From: Pseudaminobacter sp040045035
GTDB lineage: Bacteria > Pseudomonadota > Alphaproteobacteria > Rhizobiales > Rhizobiaceae
Direction: 5' to 3'
Assembly (NCBI RefSeq): GCF_040045035.1
Contig: NZ_JBDZDS010000009.1
Span: 62,001-126,000, forward strand
DNA length: 64,000 nt
Shown: one piece after another, positions 42,031 through 51,162 of the stretch
How the letters are laid out: each line of letters begins with the position of its first letter
Position numbering within the stretch: position 1 is the stretch's first letter
Notes under the pieces: model-generated
The model's input: only the letters and a program-made list of their open reading frames with translations
The model's database searches: none
Told to the model about the DNA's origin: nothing
Made by a program: the position numbers and the translations under genes

Positions 42031-42480
42031 TTATCGAGAAGCGAAAACTTGCCCAGGGCTATGGGCGAAAGGGTCGACGATCGTCAAGCCTTCGATGGCC
42101 TGACCGTCCTGCAAATCCTCCGAGAGGAAGAATTCGCAGCCCAGTTCGAGCGCTGAGGCGAGGAGAAGGCAGTCCCACCAGGAATAGCGGGTCTGGAGTC
42201 GGAAGCGCCGGGCTGTTGCTACAGTTTGCTGATCGATGGGGCTGACGCCAAGGAAGCGCAGTTCATCGATCTGAGCAAAAATCTCTTCCGGAGAGAGATC
42301 GCCACGCTTGCGAAGCATGACGTTGGTGACTTCGTTCAAGACCTGCAAGTTTGCGCAGGCCAAATTGCGCCTCGCTGCCTCTCGCATCCAGTCGAGGGCT
42401 GATTGCGCCTTTTCCGAAAGTTCCAGATCGCGGGTATAGAGAAGGATGTTGCTGTCTACGAAAACCCTAGCGCCGGGCAT
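42031..42480 (-). CDS. PIN-domain toxin (VapC-like ribonuclease)
   Basis: Predicted RNase toxin of a type II toxin-antitoxin pair. The 149-aa protein carries the PIN acidic residues in FVDSNILLY (Asp), LNEVTNV (Glu), WWDCLLLASAL (Asp) and LSEDLQDG (Asp). It overlaps the antitoxin gene by 14 bases. The cleavage target is unknown. Confidence 0.85.
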   Translation of the reverse strand: MPGARVFVDSNILLYTRDLELSEKAQSALDWMREAARRNLACANLQVLNEVTNVMLRKRGDLSPEEIFAQIDELRFLGVSPIDQQTVATARRFRLQTRYSWWDCLLLASALELGCEFFLSEDLQDGQAIEGLTIVDPFAHSPGQVFASR

Positions 42481-42715
42481 TGCGTTCCTCGGCCGTAGGC
42501 ATCCTTCCGTTTTCCGAAATATTCAGCTTGGGCCCTGCAAAGAAACGCTCCAGCGCTTCCAGTTGCCTGTTTTTGCCGGTCTTGACCGCCTTCGCCGCAA
42601 GGGCTGTTTCAACGATGTCCGCGATGAATTCCGACGTGCTTACGCCGGCCTTGGCAGCTTCCGCTTGGGTGAGCTGCAAAAGCTTTTCGTCCAAGGAGAT
42701 CGTGACATTCTTCAT
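42467..42715 (-). CDS. Ribbon-helix-helix antitoxin partner of the PIN toxin
   Basis: The 82-aa protein begins MKNVTISLDEKLLQLTQAEA, a typical ribbon-helix-helix DNA-binding start, and ends with a basic, disordered toxin-binding tail (RMPTAEERNARR). The ATG at 42715 is preferred over the longer frame to 42781. An imperfect palindrome TACGCTT-C-AAGCATA (42736-42750) lies 20 bases upstream and could be the autoregulatory operator. Confidence 0.82.
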   Translation of the reverse strand: MKNVTISLDEKLLQLTQAEAAKAGVSTSEFIADIVETALAAKAVKTGKNRQLEALERFFAGPKLNISENGRMPTAEERNARR

Positions 42716-42807
42716 GGATCGCCTCGCCATGAAATACGCTTCAAGCATAGCCAAGATAGGCCTGCGGGCAATTTCAAGCAAGAATGGCGCGAAAAGTGCC
42801 TGCCGTC

Positions 42808-43536
42808 CTATTCCTTATGGAACAGCTTCTTCAGCATGGCGGCCATGGGGCCTGTCTCGGGCGCCTTGACGGCCGGTGCCTGCGGGCGCGCCTGGCGGAT
42901 GTGACTCTGCGCCTTGGCGGGCTTCTGCTTCGGGGGCGGGGTGTCTTCCTCGCCGGTCGGTTGCAGCTTGTCGCGGAGCGCCAGCGTCACGCGGTTCATG
43001 AAGCCGCTTTCGTCGCCCTTGGCGATGAGGTCGGCATTGTCAGCAATTGCGTCGAGCAGTACTTCGAGCCATTCGCGGTCGGCCTTGGCGAAGTCGCCCA
43101 GCACATGGCCGTGCACCATTTCCTTGACGCCGGGGTGGCCGATGCCGATGCGCACGCGGCGGTAATCCTTGCCGCAATGCTGGTCGATGGAGCGGATGCC
43201 GTTGTGGCCGCCGGCGCCGCCGCCTGTCTTCACCCGCACCTTGCCGGCGGCAAGGTCGAGCTCGTCATAGAAGACGGTGAGATCGGCAGGGGAGAGCTTG
43301 TAGAAGCGCATGGCCTCGCCGACCGACTGGCCGGACAGGTTCATGAAGGTCTGGGGCTTCAGCAGGATGACCTTCTCGCCGCCGATCTTGCCCTCGGCGA
43401 CCTGGCCCTGGAACTTCTTCGACCAGGGCGAAAAACCATGGCGGCGGGCAATCGCCTCCGCCGCCATGAAGCCGACATTGTGCCGGTTGTTGGCATACTG
43501 GGCGCCCGGATTGCCGAGACCTGCAAATAGCAGCAT
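42808..43536 (-). CDS. pth: Peptidyl-tRNA hydrolase
   Basis: Releases tRNA from stalled peptidyl-tRNA. The 242-aa protein has the active-site blocks GLGNPGAQYANNRHNVGF (catalytic His in NRHN), LLKPQTFMNLSG and GGGAGGHNGIRSI. It is about 50 residues longer than E. coli Pth because of a Pro/Lys-rich tail (KQKPAKAQSH... MLKKLFHKE), common in Rhizobiales. It follows rplY in the usual rplY-pth order. Confidence 0.96.
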   Translation of the reverse strand: MLLFAGLGNPGAQYANNRHNVGFMAAEAIARRHGFSPWSKKFQGQVAEGKIGGEKVILLKPQTFMNLSGQSVGEAMRFYKLSPADLTVFYDELDLAAGKVRVKTGGGAGGHNGIRSIDQHCGKDYRRVRIGIGHPGVKEMVHGHVLGDFAKADREWLEVLLDAIADNADLIAKGDESGFMNRVTLALRDKLQPTGEEDTPPPKQKPAKAQSHIRQARPQAPAVKAPETGPMAAMLKKLFHKE

Positions 43537-43563
43537 CGCTGCGACCCTCCAGGCGCCTGAGGA

Positions 43564-44190
43564 TTACTCCTCGGTCGCGGCAGCTTCGCCCTCGGCCGCA
43601 GCAGCACCTTCCTCGCTCTTGAGGCCGGCAGGCGCGGCGACGGTCGCGATGGTGAAGTCGCGGTCGGTGATGACCGGCTTCGCGCCTTTCGGCAGCTTCA
43701 CGGCCGAGATGTGGACCGAGTCGTTGATGTCGAGGCCGGTGAGGTCGATCTCGATGAACTCCGGAATCGAGTTGGCCGCGCAGTGGAGTTCGATCTCGTG
43801 ACGCACGATGTTGAGCACGCCGCCGCGCTTGATGCCGGGCGACTTCTCTTCATTGATGAAGTGCACGGGCACGTTGACGTTGACTTCGGTGTTCTTGCCG
43901 ACGCGCAGGAAGTCCACATGCATCGGGAAGTCACGGACCGGATCCAACTGGTAGTCCTTGGGCAGGACCTGGATCTTCTGGCCGTCGACGTCGATCGTGG
44001 CCACGGTGGTCATGAAGCCGCCGCCGTGAATCTTGTAGAAGATTTCCTTGTAGGACACGGTGATCGCGAGCGGGGGCTGCTTATCACCGTAGATGACTGC
44101 GGGAATCTTGCCGTTGCGGCGAATTTCCCGGGCGGACCCCTTACCGACCCGTTCGCGTGCCTCGGCCTTGAGCTCGTAAGTATCGCTCAT
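43564..44190 (-). CDS. rplY: 50S ribosomal protein L25/general stress protein Ctc
   Basis: Binds 5S rRNA in the large ribosomal subunit. The 208-aa protein is the long Ctc form: an L25 domain (about 1-95, REIRRNGKIPAVIYG) and a C-terminal TL5-like domain, ending in an acidic Ala-rich tail. The ATG follows AAGGAAA. It is first in rplY-pth and has a good promoter at 44314-44342. Confidence 0.96.
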   Translation of the reverse strand: MSDTYELKAEARERVGKGSAREIRRNGKIPAVIYGDKQPPLAITVSYKEIFYKIHGGGFMTTVATIDVDGQKIQVLPKDYQLDPVRDFPMHVDFLRVGKNTEVNVNVPVHFINEEKSPGIKRGGVLNIVRHEIELHCAANSIPEFIEIDLTGLDINDSVHISAVKLPKGAKPVITDRDFTIATVAAPAGLKSEEGAAAAEGEAAATEE

Positions 44191-44313
44191 GGCATTTCCT
44201 TTCTTGTTGATTGGAGCGCTTGAGAGGGCAGGGCCCGAACCTCAAACGTTGAAAGCGGCCGCTGGCCGCCCCCATCCGCGTTGCCTCCAAGGGTGTCTAC
44301 GCGGGTGGCGGCT

Positions 44314-44342
44314 CTATAGCGGAAGGTGCCCGCAAGCGCAAG
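44314..44342 (-). promoter_or_regulatory. Promoter of rplY-pth
   Basis: On the minus strand CTTGCG (44342-44337), a 17-base spacer and CTATAG (44319-44314) match the rhizobial sigma-70 consensus CTTGAC-N17-CTATAT well. The leader to rplY would be about 115 bases. Confidence 0.65.
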
Positions 44343-44377
44343 GTTTTGACGCTGGAATGCGGGCCGGCATCGTGTCT

Positions 44378-46162
44378 TCAGTTGGACGCTTTCTTCGCAA
44401 ACTTCTTCTTCGGCTTCTTGTATGGTGCATCACCGGCGTGCTTTCCGGCGTTGCTTTTGGGCTTCGGCTTGAACTTGCCCTTCTTTTCGCTGTTCCAGGA
44501 CGGTGCGGCAGCCTCGCGGGCAGGCTTTTCGCGAGGGGGCGCCTTGCCCTCCATGCGCTGGATGGTCACGCCCTTCTCGCCGGTTCCGGTTTCCTTCACC
44601 GCCGCCCAGAAGGCGTCGGCCTTGTCGCCGGCGATCTCGAATTGGGTGTCGGCGTCCTGGATCCGGATCGCGCCGACCGCACGCTTGGTGATGTGTCCCG
44701 CCTTGCAGATTAGCGGCAAGAGCCAGCGCGGCTCGGCGCGGTGCTTGCGCCCGACGGTGACACGGAACCAGACGCCGTTGTCGAAGTCGCTGCGGTCGCG
44801 CGGAGACTCGTCGCGGGCCTCGCGGCGCGGTGCGCGCTCGGCGAAGACCGGCGCTTCCATCAGATCTTCGGGCGCGGGGCGGGCGGCAAGCTGCAGCCTG
44901 AGATAGGCGGCGGCGATGTTTTCGGCGCCGTGCGCCTCCATCAGATCGCGCACGAAGGCGATCTCGTCCTCGCTCGGTGCAAGGCTCAGCGCCGCATCGT
45001 CGAGGATGCGCTGACGGTTATGGTGCTCGATGTCGCTCGCCGTCGGGGCAGGTACGACGGTGGCGGTGAGCTTCGCCAGCTTCAGCACGCGGCTGGCGGC
45101 GCCGCGCCGATGCAAGGGCACGATCAGCGCGCAGATGCCCTTGCGGCCGGCGCGGCCGGTGCGACCGGAGCGATGCAGAAGCGTGTCGGGGTTGCTCGGT
45201 AGGTCGGCATGGATGACGAGGCCCAGATTGGGCAGGTCGATACCGCGGGCGGCGACGTCGGTTGCCACGCAGACGCGGGCGCGGCCGTCGCGCATGGCCT
45301 GCAGGGCGTTGGTACGCTCGGCCTGGCTGAGTTCGCCCGACAGCGACACCACCGAGAAGCCGCGGTTGGAGAGGCGGCTCGTCAGATGCTTCACGCCCTC
45401 GCGGGTGTGGCAGAAGACGATCGTGTTCTGCTGGTCGTGGAACAGCAGCGTGTTGATGATGGCGTTCTCGCGGTCGGCCGGCGCGACGAAGATCTGCTGG
45501 TATTCGATGTCGCTGTGCTGGCCGCTTTCGCCCTGCACGGTGATGCGCCGGGCATCTCGCTGGAAACGCTTGGCGAGCTGCGCGATCTGGGTAGGAACGG
45601 TGGCCGAGAACAATAGCGTGCGGCGCTCGGCCGGGGCGGCGGCGAGGATGAACTCCAGGTCGTCGCGGAAGCCGAGGTCGAGCATCTCGTCGGCCTCGTC
45701 GAGCACGACGGCGCGCAGTTCCGAAATGTCGAGCGAGCCGCGGGTGATGTGGTCGCGCAGGCGGCCGGGCGTGCCGACGACGATGTGCGCACCATCGGCC
45801 AGCGCGCGGCGCTCGCTGCGCATGTCCATGCCGCCGACGCAGGAGCCGATGCGTGCACCGGTCTCGCGGTAAAGCCATTCCAACTCGCGGCGCACCTGCA
45901 TGGCCAGTTCGCGCGTCGGCGCCACGATGAGCGCGAGCGGCAGGCCGGCCGGCTCGAAGCGGTCGCGGCCGTTGAGCAGGGTAGGGGCGATGGCAATGCC
46001 GAATGCCACCGTCTTGCCGGAGCCGGTCTGGGCGGACACCAGAAGGTCGGCATCTTGTGCCTCTGGTTCCAGCATCGCGTGCTGGACGGGCGTCAGCGTC
46101 TCGTATCCACGCGATGTGAGTGCGGCCGCCAGCGCGGGCGCCATCATGTCGAAGTCGGTCAT
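44378..46162 (-). CDS. DEAD-box RNA helicase with DbpA-type RNA-binding domain
   Basis: ATP-dependent RNA helicase, probably for ribosome assembly. The 594-aa protein shows the Q motif TPVQHAML, AQTGSGKT, PTRELA, TPGRL, DEAD (VLDEADEMLDLG), SAT, and HRSGRTGRAG. A DbpA-like RNA-binding domain follows (WFRVTVGRKHRAEPRWLLPL) and then a very basic tail. The ATG at 46162 is chosen; codons upstream to 46324 are not conserved in appearance. It could be called DbpA-like, but the 23S specificity is not provable here. Confidence 0.93.
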   Translation of the reverse strand: MTDFDMMAPALAAALTSRGYETLTPVQHAMLEPEAQDADLLVSAQTGSGKTVAFGIAIAPTLLNGRDRFEPAGLPLALIVAPTRELAMQVRRELEWLYRETGARIGSCVGGMDMRSERRALADGAHIVVGTPGRLRDHITRGSLDISELRAVVLDEADEMLDLGFRDDLEFILAAAPAERRTLLFSATVPTQIAQLAKRFQRDARRITVQGESGQHSDIEYQQIFVAPADRENAIINTLLFHDQQNTIVFCHTREGVKHLTSRLSNRGFSVVSLSGELSQAERTNALQAMRDGRARVCVATDVAARGIDLPNLGLVIHADLPSNPDTLLHRSGRTGRAGRKGICALIVPLHRRGAASRVLKLAKLTATVVPAPTASDIEHHNRQRILDDAALSLAPSEDEIAFVRDLMEAHGAENIAAAYLRLQLAARPAPEDLMEAPVFAERAPRREARDESPRDRSDFDNGVWFRVTVGRKHRAEPRWLLPLICKAGHITKRAVGAIRIQDADTQFEIAGDKADAFWAAVKETGTGEKGVTIQRMEGKAPPREKPAREAAAPSWNSEKKGKFKPKPKSNAGKHAGDAPYKKPKKKFAKKASN

Positions 46163-46320
46163 CAAAACAGGCTTTCTTGGTCGGCGCGGAGGCGACTGCT
46201 TCGTCAGCGATAGGCCGCGCGGTTCGTATCTTTCGGGTCTTCCTAATGCCTCGCCGCGAAAGCGGCAAGCCGCCGTGGGGTCGCGGGGGCAGGGCCGGCA
46301 TGGCCTGGATGCTCTGGAAA

Positions 46321-46356
46321 GCAAAAGCGCCGCGCACCCGAGGGGTGCGCGGCGCT
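46321..46356 (-). terminator. Terminator of prs, possibly bidirectional
   Basis: A perfect 14-bp stem (46326-46339 and 46343-46356, loop GAG) is followed on the minus strand by TTTTGCTTT. On the plus strand GCAGTTTTTG follows, so it could also act in that direction. It lies 20 bases after the prs stop. Confidence 0.9.
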
Positions 46357-46375
46357 GCAGTTTTTGACTTCAGCT

Positions 46376-47311
46376 CTAGTCGAACAGGCTGGAGACGGAT
46401 TCTTCCGACGAGGTGCGCGAGATTGCCTCGCCGATCAGATCGCCGATGGAGATGGTGCGGATGTTGTGCGCAGCTTCCACCGTCGAAGTCGGCTGGATGG
46501 AGTCGGTGATGACCAGTTCCTGCAGCTTGGAGCCGGTGATGCGGGCGACCGCGCCGCCCGAAAGCACACCGTGGGTGATGTAGGCGGTGACGCTGGTGGC
46601 GCCGTTGGCCAGAAGCGCGTCGGCCGCGTTGCACAGCGTGCCGCCGGAATCGACGATGTCGTCGATCAGCAGGCAGTCCTTGCCGCGCACGTCACCGATG
46701 ACGTTCATGACTTCCGACTCGCCCGGCCGCTCGCGGCGCTTGTCGACGATGGCGAGCTGGGCGTCGAGGCGCTTGGCCAGCGCACGGGCGCGCACCACGC
46801 CGCCGACGTCAGGCGATACGACCATGACGTTGTTGATCTGCTTGTACTTGGCCTTCACGTCGCGGGCCATGACCGGCACGGCGAACAGGTTGTCGGTGGG
46901 GATGTCGAAGAAGCCCTGGATCTGACCGGCATGCAGATCGAGCGTCAGGACGCGGTTGGCGCCGGCATGGGCGATCATGTTGGCGACCAGCTTGGCCGAA
47001 ATCGGGGTGCGGCCCGATGCGCGGCGATCCTGGCGCGCATAGCCGAAATAGGGGATGACCGCCGTGATGCGCCGCGCCGAGGAGCGCATGAAGGCGTCGA
47101 TCATGATGAGAAGTTCCATCAGATGATCGTTGGTCGGGAAGGAGGTGGACTGGAGGATGAAGACGTCCTCGCCGCGCACATTTTCCTGGATCTCGACGAA
47201 GATCTCCTGGTCGGCGAAGCGCCTGACGCTGGCTTTGCCGAGCGGGATGTTGAGATAGCGGGCGACGGCTTCAGCCAGCACCCGGTTGGAATTGCCTGCG
47301 AAGAGTTTCAT
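46376..47311 (-). CDS. prs: Ribose-phosphate pyrophosphokinase
   Basis: Makes PRPP from ribose 5-phosphate and ATP for purine, pyrimidine, His and Trp synthesis. The 311-aa protein has SVRRFADQEIFVEI, the flexible-loop region YARQDRR, the metal-binding DLHAGQIQGFFDIP and the PRPP loop CLLIDDIVDSGGT. The ATG follows AGGAACGG. It is a single gene with its own terminator. The direct repeat TTTTAGCGGGC twice near 47345-47366 lies in its promoter region. Confidence 0.97.
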   Translation of the reverse strand: MKLFAGNSNRVLAEAVARYLNIPLGKASVRRFADQEIFVEIQENVRGEDVFILQSTSFPTNDHLMELLIMIDAFMRSSARRITAVIPYFGYARQDRRASGRTPISAKLVANMIAHAGANRVLTLDLHAGQIQGFFDIPTDNLFAVPVMARDVKAKYKQINNVMVVSPDVGGVVRARALAKRLDAQLAIVDKRRERPGESEVMNVIGDVRGKDCLLIDDIVDSGGTLCNAADALLANGATSVTAYITHGVLSGGAVARITGSKLQELVITDSIQPTSTVEAAHNIRTISIGDLIGEAISRTSSEESVSSLFD

Positions 47312-47424
47312 GCACCGTTCCTGGTGAAGGATTTCGGAAGGAGGATTTTAGCGGGCTTTTAGCGGGCTGGGCCGCTATTGCAAGCCGAGTCGCGGATTTT
47401 TGGCTAATATTCGGCTGGCGGAGC

Positions 47425-47979
47425 TTAGCCGGTGTGGCCCGACAGCCACGAAGAAAGCTGATCGATGGTCGTGTCGGCGATGGTCTGCATCGCGGCCGAC
47501 GGGACCGAACTCCATCCCTCGCCGCCGGAGATCCGGACCTTGTGCTGTCCATTTATGCGGTGCAAGCGCGTGCCGGCCGGATCGTAGACATCCCAGACAT
47601 AGACGATCGTGGTTTCCTTGCCTTCGGTCAGCGCCGAGAAATAGCCCTTCAGCACATGGGTAGCGGTGGTGTCGGCGGAGCCTGCCAGGCGAATGCTGCG
47701 CTCGCGCGCCCGGACGGCAAGCCTCTCGGTGAGCGGCGTGGCGGCTTCGACGCTGGCGCCGACGATCGGCGCGATCTGAACGCGGGCACTGGTGGAAATC
47801 GGGGCGCCGGGCGCGCCGATGGAGGACGACGCGGCCTGAGTCCCTGCGGTGCTGCCGTCCGGTTGCTGGGCGGCGACGGCCGACGGCTCGAGCACGTCCT
47901 GGGTGCTGGTGCTGCAGGCCGAGAGCAGGGCGACGAAAAGCAGGGCTGCAGCCGATTGAGGCAGTCGCTTTTTCGTCAT
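47425..47979 (-). CDS. Hypothetical lipoprotein
   Basis: Unknown function. The 184-aa protein has a type II signal peptide with lipobox LLSAC (Cys near residue 22), so it should be anchored to a membrane by lipid. The mature part has an Ala/Ser/Gln-rich linker and a small domain resembling a DUF-type fold (THVLKGYFSALTEGKETTIVYVWDVYD). The ATG at 47979 is preferred over the frame start at 48012. It follows the M24 gene by 40 bases on the same strand. Confidence 0.8.
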   Translation of the reverse strand: MTKKRLPQSAAALLFVALLSACSTSTQDVLEPSAVAAQQPDGSTAGTQAASSSIGAPGAPISTSARVQIAPIVGASVEAATPLTERLAVRARERSIRLAGSADTTATHVLKGYFSALTEGKETTIVYVWDVYDPAGTRLHRINGQHKVRISGGEGWSSVPSAAMQTIADTTIDQLSSWLSGHTG

Positions 47980-48019
47980 GGTTTCTCCCGCTTGCAGCCG
48001 CATCATGGTCACAACGGTT

Positions 48020-49171
48020 TCACTTTACGATCAAGTCGAGATCATGGCGAGAAAGCGGCCGGGGCTGCGTATCCGTCGTCAAATAGGTGCGGCCGAGCGT
48101 CATAGCGGTCTCGGTCTCGGCGTCCATGATGATCATGTGCGCAAACAGCGTCATGTCGGGCGCGATGGGCTCGGGATTGCCCTGGTAGAACATCGGCATG
48201 TCCATCCAGGACGGGGCGAAGCGGGCGCCAAGCGAATAGCCGCAGGCGTTGAGCCGGTGCTTGGTGAGGCCGTGCGCCTCCATGGTGCGGGCGTGCGCGT
48301 CGAAGACGTCGCCGAAGGTGTTGCCCGGCGTCATCGCCTTTTCCACGGCCAGCAGCGCATCGCGGGCGGCGTCGAACAGCTCCTGATGGCGCCTCGACAC
48401 CTTGCCGGTGAGAACGGTGCGCATCATGGCGGCGTGGTAGTGGTTGTAGACACCGGCCCATTCCAGCGTGAGCTGGTCGTTCTTGTTGAGCTTGCGGCGG
48501 CCCGATTTGTAGCGGCACAGCAGCGCGTCGGCGCCCGAGCCGATGACGAATTCATTGGCCGGATAATCGCCGCCGCCCTCGAAGATGGCGCCCTGCATGG
48601 CAGCAAGGATGGCGCCTTCATCGCCGCCCTGCTTGATAAGCGGCAGTGCCGCGTCCAGTGCGTCGTCGGCCAGCGCGGCGGCCTTCTCCGCCTTCTGGAT
48701 TTCGGCCGGGCTCTTGAACAGGCGCAGGCGCGAGACGATGCCGGAGGCATCGGCGATCTGGCCGAAGGTCTGCAGCAGTTCGTCGAGCCGGCGGCCATTG
48801 TGGGCCGTCAGGCCGTGCGTGTCGTATTCCACGCCGATGCGTGCGCCGAGGAGGTCGAGGTCGTTGAGCAGGTTGCGCAGGTCGAGCGCCGGATTTGCAA
48901 CGTCGCGGTCGGTCCAGAGCACGATGTTCTCGATGATCGAGGTCTGGCGGGCCTGGAGCAGATCGGCCGACCGCGTCAGCAGCACCATGGTGCCGTCGGA
49001 CTTCACCACGAGGCACTGGAAGAAGCAGAAGCCGAAGGTGTCGTAGCCGGTCAGCCAGTACATGCTTTCCTGCGCAAACAGCAGGATCGCGTCCAGCTTC
49101 TTCTCGGCCATTTCGATGATCAGTCGGTCACGACGTGCGTCAAATTCGGAGCGTTCGAAATGCAGCGCCAT
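48020..49171 (-). CDS. M24-fold hydrolase lacking metallopeptidase ligands
   Basis: The 383-aa protein has a creatinase-like N-terminal domain and a C-terminal pita-bread fold, as in Xaa-Pro peptidases. The usual five metal ligands (D, D, H, E, E) are not kept: LEWAGVYNHYHAAMMRT has Glu and Ala where two Asp are expected, the GH motif is GYSLG, and the later Glu positions read HMII and MTLGRTY. It may therefore be a metal-free creatinase or ectoine-hydrolase-like enzyme. The start overlaps the pgeF stop (TGATG). Confidence 0.85.
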   Translation of the reverse strand: MALHFERSEFDARRDRLIIEMAEKKLDAILLFAQESMYWLTGYDTFGFCFFQCLVVKSDGTMVLLTRSADLLQARQTSIIENIVLWTDRDVANPALDLRNLLNDLDLLGARIGVEYDTHGLTAHNGRRLDELLQTFGQIADASGIVSRLRLFKSPAEIQKAEKAAALADDALDAALPLIKQGGDEGAILAAMQGAIFEGGGDYPANEFVIGSGADALLCRYKSGRRKLNKNDQLTLEWAGVYNHYHAAMMRTVLTGKVSRRHQELFDAARDALLAVEKAMTPGNTFGDVFDAHARTMEAHGLTKHRLNACGYSLGARFAPSWMDMPMFYQGNPEPIAPDMTLFAHMIIMDAETETAMTLGRTYLTTDTQPRPLSRHDLDLIVK

Positions 49172-49965
49172 CAAATGTCCTCCAGAACAATTGCTGAAAT
49201 CTGTCGACCGTAATCCGCCTCCTTGCGGTGCGTCGAACGGCGGTAGGAATAAAACAGGTCTTCCTCCGCATAGGTGCAGCGGTCGAGGCATTCGGCGGCA
49301 ACGCCGCTCCTGCGCAACCGGTCCACGGTGTAGCGGTTGAGATCGAACATCGAATGCCCGGCATTCACCGACGGCGCGAAATAGCGCTCGTTTTCCGCAT
49401 CGGCGGCCAGGAAGCGGTCGACGAATTCCGGACCGACCTCGTAGTTCTTCGGGCTGATGGAGGGGCCGAGCACGGCGACGATGCGTTCGCGCCTCGCGCC
49501 TAGCTCTTCCATGGTCGCGATGGTGTTTTTGAGCACGCCACCGAAGGCGCCTTTCCAGCCGGCATGGGCAGCGCCGATGACGCGGGCCTCGGCATCGGCG
49601 AACAGAACCGGGCCGCAATCGGCGGTCGAGGCGGCGATGGCGATGCCGGGCCGGTCGGTGACGAGGGCGTCGCCTTTCGGTCGCGGCCCGTTGAAGGGTT
49701 CGCGCGCCACGATGACGTCGGGCGAGTGGATCTGGTGGGCGGTGAGCAGCGAATCGACGTCGACGCCCATCCATTCGGCGACGCGCCGGCGATTCTCGCG
49801 CACCCTCACCGGGTCGTCATCGGAGCCAGCGCCGATGTTGAGGCCGCGATAGATGCCTTCGGAAACCCCGCCGACGCGGGTAAAATAGCCGTGTCGGATG
49901 CCCCTGGCTTCAGCTTCGCCGAGGCGGGCGGAGCGGATTGGATAGAGCGTAGATCGATCTGACAT
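49171..49965 (-). CDS. pgeF: Purine nucleoside phosphorylase/adenosine deaminase of the YfiH (laccase-domain) family
   Basis: Family members act on purine nucleosides and have been linked to correct peptidoglycan stem peptides. The 264-aa protein shows the zinc-binding residues: His in AHQIHSPD, Cys in STADCGPVLF and His in GAAHAGWKGA. The ATG at 49965 is chosen; the frame start at 50001 is less likely. It follows the methyltransferase gene by 108 bases and overlaps the M24 gene. Confidence 0.92.
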   Translation of the reverse strand: MSDRSTLYPIRSARLGEAEARGIRHGYFTRVGGVSEGIYRGLNIGAGSDDDPVRVRENRRRVAEWMGVDVDSLLTAHQIHSPDVIVAREPFNGPRPKGDALVTDRPGIAIAASTADCGPVLFADAEARVIGAAHAGWKGAFGGVLKNTIATMEELGARRERIVAVLGPSISPKNYEVGPEFVDRFLAADAENERYFAPSVNAGHSMFDLNRYTVDRLRRSGVAAECLDRCTYAEEDLFYSYRRSTHRKEADYGRQISAIVLEDI

Positions 49966-50073
49966 GACCCGCCTTGTTCTTCGCGAAGGCGGTTGCGTCA
50001 AGGCGAAAATTCGCTTCGGCCCCCCGCACCTTCGCTCGCGAGCATGGGACAGTGGGGCAGCCGAAGGGTCGAG

Positions 50074-51162
50074 TCAATCCGGGTCCGCGAAGGGCGGAAC
50101 GGCGATCCCCGGCGGTGTGACGGCCAGCACCTTGAACAGGTTTCCCATCGAATCGGGGCCGGCAAGGCGCTCAACTTCGCTGTGGATTTTGTCGCGGCCG
50201 GCGGCGTCGGCATTGGCGCCGAGTCGGCCGGCGCGCTCCAGCAGGCCTAGGCCGAGCAGGAAATCGCCCTGGGTGGAAAGACGCGCGTCGAGGCCATGGC
50301 TGCGGGCGGCCTGGGCGAGAGCGTGGAAATCGACATGGGTGGTGAGGTCGGCAAGGCCGGGGTTTTCCAGCACGTCCTCGTAGCGGTGCTTTCTCAGCGC
50401 CTGCAGCGTGTCGCCGACGCCAGGGCTCAGATAGCCGTAGTCGATGAACAGGCCGACGCCGCCGTGCGATGCGATGCGCGCGGCAATCGTCTCCATGAGC
50501 GCACTGCGCGCGGGCGCGAGTTCAACAATCGCGCCTTCCGCGGCGTCGGCGGGGTCTGGTGGCAAAAGGGCTGGATCGAGCGAGCCGGCGCCGGCGACGA
50601 ATTGCAGATTGCCGGCATCGTCGAGAGCCACGGCGCGTTCGCGCCAGGTGCCGGCCGCGCGTACGAACTGGCGGATCGGGATGGCGTCGAACAGCTCGTT
50701 GCCGACGATGAACAGCGGCAGGGGCGCCAGCGCCTCGATGTCCTGGGCCCATTCGACCGGCGCTGGGGCGTCGGCGAGCGTCTTGCGCTGCACCTCGGCG
50801 AGTCGCGGGCTGGTCTCGACCATGGCGACGGAGGCCTGCGCCAGGAAGCCCGGATCGAGCTTCGACAGGGTGCGCAGCATATCCTTCATCAGCGTGCCGC
50901 GGCCGGGGCCGATCTCAGCCAGGATGAAGGGGGAGGGCCGGCCGGCAGCTTCCCATGCCGTGCGCAGCCAGACGGCGACGAGCTCGCCGAACATCTGGCT
51001 GATTTCGGGCGCGGTGGTGAAATCGCCGGCGATGCCGAAGGGCTCGCGGGTGGTGTAGTAGCCGTGCCTCGGGTCGAAGAGGCAGAGCGCCATGTATTCG
51101 GCGACCGAAATCGGGCCGCCGGCGGCGATCTGCGCCGCGATGCGCTGCTTGAGCTCGCTCAT
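50074..51162 (-). CDS. NDUFAF7/MidA-type SAM-dependent methyltransferase
   Basis: The mitochondrial homologue methylates an arginine of complex I subunit NDUFS2. The 362-aa protein has the family start ISVAEYMALCLFDPRHGYYT, FTTAPEISQMFGEL and the SAM-binding ILAEIGPGRGTLM. Its ATG overlaps the lgt stop by four bases. In the alphaproteobacteria it commonly lies between lgt and pgeF, as here. The bacterial substrate is not proven. Confidence 0.93.
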   Translation of the reverse strand: MSELKQRIAAQIAAGGPISVAEYMALCLFDPRHGYYTTREPFGIAGDFTTAPEISQMFGELVAVWLRTAWEAAGRPSPFILAEIGPGRGTLMKDMLRTLSKLDPGFLAQASVAMVETSPRLAEVQRKTLADAPAPVEWAQDIEALAPLPLFIVGNELFDAIPIRQFVRAAGTWRERAVALDDAGNLQFVAGAGSLDPALLPPDPADAAEGAIVELAPARSALMETIAARIASHGGVGLFIDYGYLSPGVGDTLQALRKHRYEDVLENPGLADLTTHVDFHALAQAARSHGLDARLSTQGDFLLGLGLLERAGRLGANADAAGRDKIHSEVERLAGPDSMGNLFKVLAVTPPGIAVPPFADPD

